This document shows positions 5,798 through 12,719 of a stretch of DNA of 21,507 nt, one piece after another; positions within the stretch are counted from its first letter, which is position 1; each line of letters starts with the position of its first letter. The notes beneath the pieces were generated by a model. That model saw only the letters and a program-made list of their open reading frames with translations, searched no databases and had not been told where the DNA came from. The DNA is from JBQCEE01 sp051960575 (GTDB lineage: Bacteria > Actinomycetota > Actinomycetes > Mycobacteriales > Jatrophihabitantaceae), in contig NZ_JBQCEE010000007.1 of the NCBI RefSeq assembly GCF_051960575.1, positions 1-21,507 on the forward strand, read 5' to 3'. A program made the translations under genes and the position numbers.

Positions 5798-8359
5798 TCA
5801 GAGGCGAGGATCGACTGGCTCGGATTCCAAGGAGAGCACCGCGAAGACGCATTCGTGGACTCGCCATAGGGGTTCCTGTCGTGCCGCGCGATCGAGGGCT
5901 TCCAGGCCCAGGGCATATTCACGCAGGGCCATCGATCGCTTGTGCCCGAGTCCGCGCTGCCGCAATCGATCGAGGTGCTGCGGTTCGGTGTAATCGGGTC
6001 CGTAAATGATCCGCAGGTACTCACGGCCCCGTACCTTCAGGCCGGGCTGGACGATGCCGCGGGGTCCGCGCGTCAAGTTGTCCGCAGGCTTGACCACCAT
6101 GCCCTCTCCGCCGGCCGCTGTCATTTCTTCCCACCAGTGGACCCCGGCAGTGACTGAGTCAGGATCAGTCGTGTCGACGGCAAGCCGCCGGGTTGCTTGC
6201 ATCAAGGCGGGGTCGGCCGCGACCAAGCGGTCAGCGCGCTCGAGGTGCCAGTCGTGTGGCCTTCGGTGGTGAGTCGCGCCATCGGACGCGAGAATCTGGA
6301 AAGGGGCAACACGGACGCCGTCCAGGCCCTTGACGTCCCAGCAGTAGCGCCGGTACGCCTCGGCGAAGCGATCGGCGTTGCTTGCCCGTGCCTCCGTCCG
6401 AGCCAGCAGTTCGCTGATGTCGAGCCCACGCGATGTTGCTCGGCGCAGCGCTTCGGTCGCCGGTGGCAGCGCGGCTCGCGCGGCCGCGCCGACGGCCGCG
6501 TATTGGTCGCGCAGCAGAGCGCCGGCTTTGGCGCTCCACGGCATGATCTCGGCGTCGAGCAGGAGCCACGACGTGTTCAACTCGTCGAAGAGGCCAGCTA
6601 CCTCCGCCGCGGCCCTGATCCGTTCAATCAGCTCGGTGACCAGACGGTCGTCGAAGAAGGGGCGGCCGGTCCGTGTCCAGACCGCACCGAGACGATCACC
6701 AGGCGCTCCGAAGCGAGCGCGTGCGGAGTCCAATGAACGGCACACCAGGAGGACGGCCCTGGAGCCCATGTGCTTCTCCTGGCAGACGACCTGGTCGACA
6801 CCGTCGGTACGGAAGGCGCTGAAAGCCTCCTCGGGGTGCTCGAGCATGCCAGGCCTGGTCGAGGTCGCGACCGGGCTCATCGTCGGCGGCAGGTACAGCA
6901 ACCAGCGCGGGTCGACCGCGAAACGGCTCATCACCTCGAGAGCCGCAGCGGCGTTCTCCTCTCGAACCCCGATCCGCTTGACGTACGACGTCTCGAGCAC
7001 GCGACGGCCGGCGACGTCGGCAATATCGAGCACGTCAGGATCGCGACGCGTTGCCGACGCGGCCGCCGCGGCCTCGGGATTGGCCGCGAACGGCTTGACC
7101 GGCTCGTAGTGCACTCGTTCAGCCGGCACGGACACGATCTCGCGTTCCGGGTAGCGCAACGCCGTGAGGCGTCCGCCGAAGACGCAGCCGGTGTCGAGGC
7201 AGAGGGTGTTGTTGACCCACTCCGGCGCCGGTACCGGCGTGTGCCCGTAGAGGACCATGGCGCGGCCGCGGTACTGCTCGGCCCACGGGTAGCGCACGGG
7301 CAACCCGTACTCGTCGGTCTCGCCGGTCGTCTGCCCGTACAGGCAGAACTCCCGAACGCGGCCCGACGCGCGACCGTGATACCGCTCCACGAGACCCGCG
7401 TGCGAGACCACCAGGCGTCCATCGTCGAGCACGTAGTGGCTGATCAGGCCGTCGAGGAAGCGCACGACCTCGGCCCGGAACTCCTCGGGTTGCTGCTCGA
7501 GCTGCGCCAGCGATTCGGCCAATCCGTGGGTGCGCTGGACGTTGCGTCCCTTGAGCGCTTTGAGCAGCTTGCTCTCGTGGTTGCCGGAAACGCAGAAGGC
7601 GTGTCCAGCGGCGACCATGCCCATCACCAGCCGCAGCACCCCCGGTGTGTCCGGGCCACGGTCGACGAGGTCACCAACAAAGACCGCTCGCCGGTCTGCG
7701 TGCTCGGCGTCGATTGCGCGACCCGCCGCGTCGCGACGGAACGTGTACCCGAGGTCCGACAGCAGGGTCTCGAGTTCCGCGCCACACCCGTGGATGTCGC
7801 CGATGACGTCGAATGGGCCGGTCTCGTGGCGAAGGTCGTTGAACAGGCGCGATCGCGAGATCGTCACATCGGCGACCTCCTCCTCGCTGCTCAGCACGTG
7901 GACGGTGCGGAATCCCTCGCGGTTCAACCCACGGAGACTCCGGCGCAGCTGGTCGCGCTGGCGGCGGACGACGTGTGGTCCGAAGTCCCGGTCGGGACGC
8001 GCCGCGTTGCGCTCGAGGCAGATCCGCTCGGGCAGGTCCAGGACGACGGCCACCGGCAGCACGTCGTGGTCGCGAGCGAGGGCCACCAGCGCGCGCCGGG
8101 CTTCGGCCTGCACGTTGGTCGCGTCGACGACGGTGAGCCGGCCGAGTGCGAGTCGCTTGCCGACGATGAAGTGCAACACCTCGAACGCGTCGGTGCTCGC
8201 AGCCTGGTCGTTCTCGTCGTCGGCGACCAGGCCACGACAGAAGTCGGACGAGATGACCTCGGTCGGCCGGAAGTGCGCTCGGGCGAAACTCGACTTCCCC
8301 GAGCCGGACGCGCCGATGAGCACGACGAGGCTGAGCTCCGGCACCGTCAACGTCGTCAT
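5798..8359 (-). CDS. pnkp: Bacterial polynucleotide kinase-phosphatase-ligase (Pnkp) of RNA repair
   Basis: Pnkp repairs RNA cut by ribotoxins. It phosphorylates the 5'-OH, removes the 2',3'-cyclic phosphate and, with Hen1, seals the break. The 853 residues match the usual length. The kinase domain has the P-loop GASGSGKSS (16-24) and SSDFCRG (Asp39, Arg42). The metallophosphatase has GDIHG (187-191), GDLVDRG (229-235), GNHE (259-262), SHAG (319-322) and YGHTP (371-375). The adenylyltransferase/ligase-like domain has QEKHMGSRA with the AMP-accepting Lys529, LDAEIMPWSAKAG, EGMVVKP and KVRGREYLRIIYGPDY. No key residue is missing. The ATG at 8359 overlaps the hen1 stop (ATGA), so the two are translationally coupled. 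It sits in the accessory half of the window. Confidence 0.96.
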   Translation of the reverse strand: MTTLTVPELSLVVLIGASGSGKSSFARAHFRPTEVISSDFCRGLVADDENDQAASTDAFEVLHFIVGKRLALGRLTVVDATNVQAEARRALVALARDHDVLPVAVVLDLPERICLERNAARPDRDFGPHVVRRQRDQLRRSLRGLNREGFRTVHVLSSEEEVADVTISRSRLFNDLRHETGPFDVIGDIHGCGAELETLLSDLGYTFRRDAAGRAIDAEHADRRAVFVGDLVDRGPDTPGVLRLVMGMVAAGHAFCVSGNHESKLLKALKGRNVQRTHGLAESLAQLEQQPEEFRAEVVRFLDGLISHYVLDDGRLVVSHAGLVERYHGRASGRVREFCLYGQTTGETDEYGLPVRYPWAEQYRGRAMVLYGHTPVPAPEWVNNTLCLDTGCVFGGRLTALRYPEREIVSVPAERVHYEPVKPFAANPEAAAAASATRRDPDVLDIADVAGRRVLETSYVKRIGVREENAAAALEVMSRFAVDPRWLLYLPPTMSPVATSTRPGMLEHPEEAFSAFRTDGVDQVVCQEKHMGSRAVLLVCRSLDSARARFGAPGDRLGAVWTRTGRPFFDDRLVTELIERIRAAAEVAGLFDELNTSWLLLDAEIMPWSAKAGALLRDQYAAVGAAARAALPPATEALRRATSRGLDISELLARTEARASNADRFAEAYRRYCWDVKGLDGVRVAPFQILASDGATHHRRPHDWHLERADRLVAADPALMQATRRLAVDTTDPDSVTAGVHWWEEMTAAGGEGMVVKPADNLTRGPRGIVQPGLKVRGREYLRIIYGPDYTEPQHLDRLRQRGLGHKRSMALREYALGLEALDRAARQEPLWRVHECVFAVLSLESEPVDPRL

Positions 8360-9774
8360 GCGGCGATCTCGCCACGAGTGAAGACAGCCATCTGCGTGGG
8401 TGCGCCGACGTCGAGGTCCTCGTCGCCGACCGGGAGCAGCCGCACGCGATAGCCGTGTGCCGAGGCGGTGCTGTCAGCCCAACTCGCGAATTCGGCCCGA
8501 GTCCACTCGAAACGGTGGTCGCGGTGCCGCCGGGCACCGGCCGGCAGCGTCTCGTACCGCACGTTGTATTCGACGTTCGGGGTAGTGACGACGACCGTGC
8601 CGGGTCGGGCGACGCCGAAGACGGCGCGCTCGAGCGCCGCGAGACGGGGTGGATCGACGTGTTCGATGACCTCCATCAGCACTGCCGCGTCGAGACCCTG
8701 CAGGCGGTCGTCGCGGTAGGTCAGCGAACTCTGGAAGATGTCGATCCGGGCCCGCTGCTCGGGCGTCATCCGATCGAGCTTCAGCTTGCGGCCCGCGATC
8801 TGGAGCGCGCGCGCCGAGACGTCGGTGGCCACGACGTGGTCGAAGAACCGGTCCGCGAGGAGCTGGGCAACCAAGGTGCCCTCGCCGCAGCCAAGATCGC
8901 CGACGCGGCGCGCGCCGCTCGCGCGAAGCGCCGCGAGCACTGCACCACGCCGAAGTTCGTGGAGCGGCAGCGGCTTGTCGGGCGGCTCGAGGATGCGGGC
9001 GCCGTCAACGGCGTCGTCCACTGCCTCCGGCTCTGTCTCGTCCAATTCGGCCAGGCGAGCCAGGGCCTCGCGAGTCAGCTCTCGGCGGTGGAGCAGATAC
9101 CGACGAGCGATCAATGTCTTCTCGGGATGGGTCGCCAGCCACGTCCCGCCGGCGCGCACCAGCTTGTCGACCTCCTCGGTGCTGAACCAGTAGTGCTTGC
9201 CGTCGTCCAGCACCGGTAGCAAGAGGTACAGGTGGTTCAGCGCGTCAGCCAGCCGAACCGTGCCGGTCAGGACGACGTCGAGGTACCGCGATGCGCCCCA
9301 CTGTGGGAGCTCGGGGTCGAGCGGAACCGACGTTGCATCCACCGTCCAGCCGAGTGGTTCGAACACTCGGCGGGCAAGCTCGACGCCGCCCGAGCAGGGG
9401 AGTGCGGGGATCGTGATCTCGAGCGGCAACGGCGAGGCGGCGAGCTCCGGGCGGGCGTTGCACTGCCCGGCCAACGCGGATCGGAACACGTCCTTCATCG
9501 CCACCGCCATCAGGCTGGACGCGGCATAGGGACGGTCGTTGACGTATTGCGCCAAGGCGAACCCCTCACCATCACCACGCCGCCCCCGCACCAGCGCCAC
9601 CGGGTCGACCTCGAGCAGCAGCGCGGCCGTGCAGCGCTGTTCGTTGGCCTCGGGGTAGAACACGTGCGCCGTTCCGACGGCGAGCTCGAACGCCTGGACG
9701 CGATCGGGGTGCTTGTGAAGCAGGAAGCCCAGATCGGTCGCAGGTTCGCGCGTCGTCGTGATGGTGATCAGCAC
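8356..9774 (-). CDS. hen1: Hen1, 3'-terminal RNA ribose 2'-O-methyltransferase
   Basis: Bacterial Hen1 methylates the 2'-OH at the 3' end of the break before Pnkp seals it, so the repaired RNA cannot be cut again at that site. Its N-terminal half also activates the Pnkp ligase. The N-terminal domain, about residues 1-240, begins LITITTTREPATDLGFLLHK. A linker leads to the methyltransferase domain, with the SAM motif DLGCGEG (about 293-299), ATDVS, the metal-binding MEVIEHVDPPRL (Glu, Glu, His) and RRHRDHRFEW supplying the last His. I prefer GTG 9774 (472 residues), because the family starts right at the LITITTT strand and a GGGA lies 12 nt upstream. GTG 9792 would add six residues. It is first in the hen1-pnkp pair. 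Confidence 0.95.
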   Translation of the reverse strand: MLITITTTREPATDLGFLLHKHPDRVQAFELAVGTAHVFYPEANEQRCTAALLLEVDPVALVRGRRGDGEGFALAQYVNDRPYAASSLMAVAMKDVFRSALAGQCNARPELAASPLPLEITIPALPCSGGVELARRVFEPLGWTVDATSVPLDPELPQWGASRYLDVVLTGTVRLADALNHLYLLLPVLDDGKHYWFSTEEVDKLVRAGGTWLATHPEKTLIARRYLLHRRELTREALARLAELDETEPEAVDDAVDGARILEPPDKPLPLHELRRGAVLAALRASGARRVGDLGCGEGTLVAQLLADRFFDHVVATDVSARALQIAGRKLKLDRMTPEQRARIDIFQSSLTYRDDRLQGLDAAVLMEVIEHVDPPRLAALERAVFGVARPGTVVVTTPNVEYNVRYETLPAGARRHRDHRFEWTRAEFASWADSTASAHGYRVRLLPVGDEDLDVGAPTQMAVFTRGEIAA

Positions 9775-9908
9775 GGCGTGATTGTGTCCCACGGGCGCCA
9801 GCGAGATCGTCGCCGCCGCCCGCGGTCGGGCGTTGGTCGAGCGACGTTGAAGGGTCGGGTCTGCCTAGCCGCCGCTCGCAGGGTCAGCCGAAGGGCGGCA
9901 TGCAACGG

Positions 9909-9925
9909 CCTGACCGATGGTCAGG
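9909..9925. promoter_or_regulatory. Perfect 7-bp inverted repeat upstream of hen1
   Basis: CCTGACC, three bases (GAT), then GGTCAGG. It lies about 135 nt upstream of the preferred hen1 start. The size and symmetry suit a dimeric repressor site, but an RNA hairpin is equally possible. Confidence 0.4.
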
Positions 9926-9942
9926 AGCGTCGCCTGGGCGGT

Positions 9943-9958
9943 GCGGGGGAGACCCCGC
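9943..9958. other. GC-rich hairpin upstream of hen1
   Basis: GCGGGG and CCCCGC pair around a GAGA loop. The stem extends past a one-base bulge with GGCG and CGCC. No T-run follows. It may be a terminator-like element left at the edge of the accessory region, or part of the hen1 leader. Confidence 0.35.
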
Positions 9959-10080
9959 CGCCGGCGTTGTTATCAGATCGTGACCTGGATTCGTACCGCG
10001 ACGTGTCGCCGGGTGCCGCGCGCCCGGAATTCCTTGTGCCGTCGGACTTCCCGGCGCGGACGAGCCCCTCGCCAGAAATG

Positions 10081-10122
10081 GATCTTGTGCGCACGCGATG
10101 CGTACAAAATGCGTACAAGATC
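10081..10122. repeat. Cluster of direct and inverted TGCGTACAA repeats next to tRNA-Arg
   Basis: Two direct copies of TGCGTACAA start 11 nt apart (10099 and 10110). The cluster is bounded by an inverted repeat: GATCTTGTGCGCA (10081-10093) and TGCGTACAAGATC (10110-10122), matching at 12 of 13 positions. It is 68 bp from the 3' end of the tRNA-Arg gene, on the accessory side. Such arrangements are typical of integrase or excisionase arm sites near a tRNA attachment site, but no integrase gene is seen, so this is an inference. Confidence 0.5.
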
Positions 10123-10189
10123 AATATCGAAGGACCACAGATGCCTGTCCACGTGCCTGGAGGCCAGCAAATTCGGGCCTTCCGTCGAG

Positions 10190-10261
10190 TGCCCCCGGCA
10201 GGATTCGAACCTGCGCTCCCGCCTCCGGAGGGCGGTGCTCTATCCCCTGAGCTACGGGGGC
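10190..10261 (-). tRNA. tRNA-Arg (anticodon CCG)
   Basis: The minus strand folds as a full cloverleaf. The acceptor is GCCCCCG paired with CGGGGGC, with discriminator A. The D arm is GCTC...GAGC, the anticodon stem CCGCC/GGCGG, with loop CTCCGGA giving anticodon CCG. The T arm is GCAGG-TTCGAAT-CCTGC. CCA is not encoded. The gene lies 33 nt downstream of the DUF3105 lipoprotein gene on the same strand. Its 3' end faces the accessory half, the usual geometry for integration into tRNA genes. Confidence 0.95.
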
Positions 10262-10294
10262 GGCAAACCCGATCAGCCTAGCAACCCGCTCCAG

Positions 10295-11038
10295 TCAGCT
10301 CGCAGGCGCCGACAGCGGATGGCCGGGGGTGCTCGGATGCGCCTTGAACGTCGGCTGCGAGCAGGACGCGCCGAGCTCGGGCGTGACCGCCGGATTGGCC
10401 CGGACGGCGTTGACGAAGGCGATCAGTCGCGGGTCGGACGCCGAGTCGAGGAACAGCTGGTAGTCCCACGACTGCAGCGAGATCGGCGACTTCAGACCGG
10501 GGTAGGGGCTCACCAGCGTGTAGTCGGTGCCGCTGAACAGCGAGGTGAGCCGCGCCAGGTCGGCCTGCGGCAGGCCCGGGCGGTAGGTGACCCAGACGGC
10601 GCCGTGCTCGAGGTCGTGCACCGCGTTCTCGTCGGCGATCGGCGCGGTGTAGATCGTGCCGGTGCAGTCGGCCCAGTAGGCCGAGTGGTCACCACCGACC
10701 GGCGGGGACGCGTCGTAGCGCACCACGCCGTCGACATGGTCGTGCTTCGGCTCGGGCCGGAAGACAACCCCAGGGATCGCCTTGAGCGTCGCAGGTTCCG
10801 GGCGGATGTAGACGTTGTTCGGGTCGGTCGCGCCGGCGGACGCCGAGGTGCTCGTCCCACCGCCGGCCGCGGCCCCGCTGCTCGACCGTGAGGGCGCCGT
10901 CGTCACCGGCGCGGTGCCGGTGCGCGACGTCGCGGTGGTGCCGTGCCCGGTCGCCGCACTGCTCGTGCACCCGGCCGTACCGACGGCGCAGAGCAGCCCC
11001 GCGGTGGCGAGAGCGACGCGGCGGCGCAGTGCCGTCAC
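10295..11038 (-). CDS. DUF3105 lipoprotein
   Basis: A 247-residue protein with a lipoprotein signal. Basic TALRRRVAL is followed by a hydrophobic core and GTAGC, with Cys24 as the likely lipidation site. A Ser/Thr/Gly/Ala-rich linker follows to about residue 70, then a DUF3105 domain. Family landmarks are PPVGGDHSAYWADCTGTIY, DENAVHDLEHGAVWVTY and SCSQPTFKAHPSTPGHPL, rich in conserved His and Cys. Function is not established for the family. Its GTG start at 11038 overlaps the TGA of the DUF305 gene (GTGA). It is a shorter, lipid-anchored paralogue of the protein at 11738-12568; the two bracket the DUF305 gene in one operon. Confidence 0.88.
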   Translation of the reverse strand: MTALRRRVALATAGLLCAVGTAGCTSSAATGHGTTATSRTGTAPVTTAPSRSSSGAAAGGGTSTSASAGATDPNNVYIRPEPATLKAIPGVVFRPEPKHDHVDGVVRYDASPPVGGDHSAYWADCTGTIYTAPIADENAVHDLEHGAVWVTYRPGLPQADLARLTSLFSGTDYTLVSPYPGLKSPISLQSWDYQLFLDSASDPRLIAFVNAVRANPAVTPELGASCSQPTFKAHPSTPGHPLSAPAS

Positions 11039-11727
11039 GGGGCGGGCAGCGGCGTGCCGCCGAGCTTGCGCAGCTGCTGCTCCATGTAGGTGATCTCGCT
11101 CTGCTGCGCGTTGAGCATCGCCTGGGCCAGGGTCTTCACGTACCCCTCGGACGCGTGCGCCACGGCGTACTCGGCCATCGGCAGGCCGCCCTGGTGGTGC
11201 CGGATCATGAGCTGCAGGAACAGGATGTCGAGCGCCTTGCCGTGCAACGACTCGAGCTTGTCCATCTGGTCCGGCGTCGCCATGCCCGGCATGAGGTTCC
11301 CGTGCATGTCCATGCCGTGCATGTCGCCCATCGACGACCCCATCCACGCCATGCGCGGTTGCGTCGTCGTGTACGGCAGGTGCCAGGCGTCCAGCCAGCC
11401 GTTCATCTGGCCGATCTGGAACTGCTGGCTGGTCTCCATGTCGGTGGCCAGCACCTTGAGCGCCGGGTCGGTGGTGTTGTCGCGCTCGTAGCCGGCCATG
11501 ATCACGGCCTGCTCGTGGTGGGTCGCCATGTCGCGCGCGAAGCCGGCGTCGACCGAGCTGGACGACGGGGTGTCCGCCGAGCCGGACGAGTGCCCGAGCA
11601 GCCAGCCCGCCCCGCCGGCCAGCACGAGCGCGGCGACGGCGAGCACCGCGACGAGCACGATCCGCAGGCGCGAGCCGCCGTCCGGCGCCTCGCTGACGTC
11701 GGTGTCGGGTTCGTCGAGGAGAGTCAT
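11035..11727 (-). CDS. DUF305 membrane-anchored protein with Met/His-rich segment
   Basis: A 230-residue protein with an N-terminal transmembrane helix at about residues 21-44. An extracytoplasmic DUF305 domain follows, with paired signatures FARDMATHHEQAVIMA (His70-His71) and LMIRHHQGGLPMAE (His177-His178). These make up the ferritin-like helical bundle of the family. Between them, residues 126-149 are packed with Met and His (MAWMGSSMGDMHGMDMHG). Some DUF305 proteins, such as cyanobacterial CopM, bind copper, so a metal-binding role is a fair inference. It starts 10 nt after the upstream DUF3105 gene ends and overlaps the next one by 4 nt, so all three are surely cotranscribed. Confidence 0.9.
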   Translation of the reverse strand: MTLLDEPDTDVSEAPDGGSRLRIVLVAVLAVAALVLAGGAGWLLGHSSGSADTPSSSSVDAGFARDMATHHEQAVIMAGYERDNTTDPALKVLATDMETSQQFQIGQMNGWLDAWHLPYTTTQPRMAWMGSSMGDMHGMDMHGNLMPGMATPDQMDKLESLHGKALDILFLQLMIRHHQGGLPMAEYAVAHASEGYVKTLAQAMLNAQQSEITYMEQQLRKLGGTPLPAP

Positions 11728-11737
11728 GACTGCTCCA

Positions 11738-12568
11738 TCACTTCGCGGCGGCGCTCGGGTCCTGCATGGTGTTCGCGGCCGACACGTCCGACGAGCTGAG
11801 CGGGTGCCCGAACGTGCTCGGGTGCGCCTTGAACGTGGGCTGCGAGCAGGTGGCGCCGTACTCGGGCGTGATCTTCGGGTTGTGCACCAGCTCGTCGATG
11901 AACTGCTGGATGCGCGGGTCGGTGACGCTGTTGACGAACAGCTGATAGCCCCAGGCCTGCAGCGAGACCTTGGTCTTGAGGTCGGGGTACGGGCTCATCG
12001 CCATGTAGTTGTTGCCCTGCACGTCCTTGGCCAGCGTGGCGATCTCGGACTGCGACAGCGCGCCCTGCTTGTAGGTCACCCACACCGCGCCGTGCTCGAG
12101 CATGTGCACCGCGTTCTCGTTCGCGATCGGCTGCGGGTAGACCGTGCCGGTGCAGTCGGCCCAGTAGTCGCTGTGGTCGCCGCCGACCGGGGGAGTGCTG
12201 TCGTAGGACAGCACACCCGTCCGGTGGGTGTGGTTCGGCTCCTTCTTGTACGTGACGCCCTGGATCTTGGCGACGGCCGGCAGCTCCGGCTGGGTGTAGG
12301 GGTTGCCGGCGTCGTTGCTGCCGCCGCCGCTCTTGGTCACCGCCACGACGACGACCACGACGGCGAAGGCGACGACCACCGCGACGGTCGCGATCAGGCC
12401 CCACGGCGTCTGCTTCTGGTTGACGATCGACTTGCCCGGCTTGCGGGCGGGCGGGCGGCCCGCGCCACCCGGCTTGGCCGTCGAGACCTTGCCGGACGTC
12501 GCCGTGGCGCCGCTGCGGCTCCCGGGCCGGCTGCCGGCCTTCGCGGGCGGGTTCTTGCGCTGCGCCAT
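11738..12568 (-). CDS. DUF3105 membrane-anchored protein
   Basis: A 276-residue protein with a basic, Pro/Gly-rich cytoplasmic N-terminus (residues 1-54), one transmembrane helix (about 55-78) and an extracytoplasmic DUF3105 domain. Landmarks are NHTHRTGVLSYDSTPPVGGD, DYWADCTGTVYPQPIA, NAVHMLEHGAVWVTY and CSQPTFKAHPSTFGHPL. It differs from its paralogue at 10295-11038 in being helix-anchored rather than lipidated. The start is well supported: AGAAGGA lies six bases before the ATG. It is the first gene of the three-gene minus-strand operon and is transcribed divergently from argS. Biochemical role unknown. Confidence 0.9.
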   Translation of the reverse strand: MAQRKNPPAKAGSRPGSRSGATATSGKVSTAKPGGAGRPPARKPGKSIVNQKQTPWGLIATVAVVVAFAVVVVVVAVTKSGGGSNDAGNPYTQPELPAVAKIQGVTYKKEPNHTHRTGVLSYDSTPPVGGDHSDYWADCTGTVYPQPIANENAVHMLEHGAVWVTYKQGALSQSEIATLAKDVQGNNYMAMSPYPDLKTKVSLQAWGYQLFVNSVTDPRIQQFIDELVHNPKITPEYGATCSQPTFKAHPSTFGHPLSSSDVSAANTMQDPSAAAK

Positions 12569-12600
12569 GCGGGATCCTTCTCGACGGTCGACCGGTCACG

Positions 12601-12632
12601 GACTCGGGACATCACGGACGGCACCGAGTCTA
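12601..12632 (-). promoter_or_regulatory. Candidate -10 and overlapping inverted repeat for the DUF3105-DUF305 operon
   Basis: On the minus strand TAGACT (12627-12632) fits an actinobacterial -10 and would place the transcript start about 50 nt before the ATG. No good -35 is seen. GACTCGG (12601-12607) and CCGAGTC (12624-12630) form a 7-bp inverted repeat with a 16-nt spacer, one arm covering the -10. This suits an operator or a leader hairpin. Confidence 0.4.
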
Positions 12633-12704
12633 GGCGGCGAGGATGAGCGCGGGCCCAGAGCACACCGGCCCACACGGGCCCGAATTCGGCCGGTCGCGCC
12701 CCAC

Positions 12705-12719
12705 TACGATTCCTCTGTG
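12705..12719 (+). promoter_or_regulatory. -10 element implying a leaderless argS transcript
   Basis: TACGAT at 12705-12710 is a good TANNNT -10 box, and only six bases separate it from the GTG start at 12717. Transcription would therefore begin at or within a base or two of the start codon. No ribosome-binding site precedes the GTG, in keeping with leaderless translation. The -35 position falls inside the palindrome CCGAATTCGG (12680-12689) and does not match TTGACA. Confidence 0.55.

Larger units (their letters stand above)
9775..10189. other. Gene-free stretch between hen1 and tRNA-Arg
   Basis: About 415 nt with no convincing protein. It holds a 17-nt palindrome (9909-9925), a GC-rich hairpin (9943-9958) and a cluster of TGCGTACAA repeats (10081-10122). 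Any hen1 promoter must be here, but I see no convincing -35/-10 pair on the minus strand. Long open frames crossing this stretch on the plus strand are antisense to hen1 and run through the tRNA, so they are not genes. Confidence 0.6.

Noticed and set aside
6770..8452. Long open frame (560 codons) on the plus strand across pnkp
   Set aside because: It is antisense to pnkp, whose motifs are all intact; GC-rich genes routinely give such shadows.
9340..9375. TTCGAAC-containing stretch resembling a tRNA T-arm, possibly a second attachment copy
   Set aside because: Only a short match, no acceptor or anticodon arms, and inside conserved hen1 coding sequence.
9775..10189. Integrase or excisionase gene next to the tRNA
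   Set aside because: No frame here has tyrosine or serine recombinase motifs; only the repeat cluster hints at integration.
9232..10281. Plus-strand frame running through the hen1 region and the tRNA
   Set aside because: Antisense to hen1, crosses a tRNA, and shows the tell-tale translated tRNA sequence (AGFEPALPPP).
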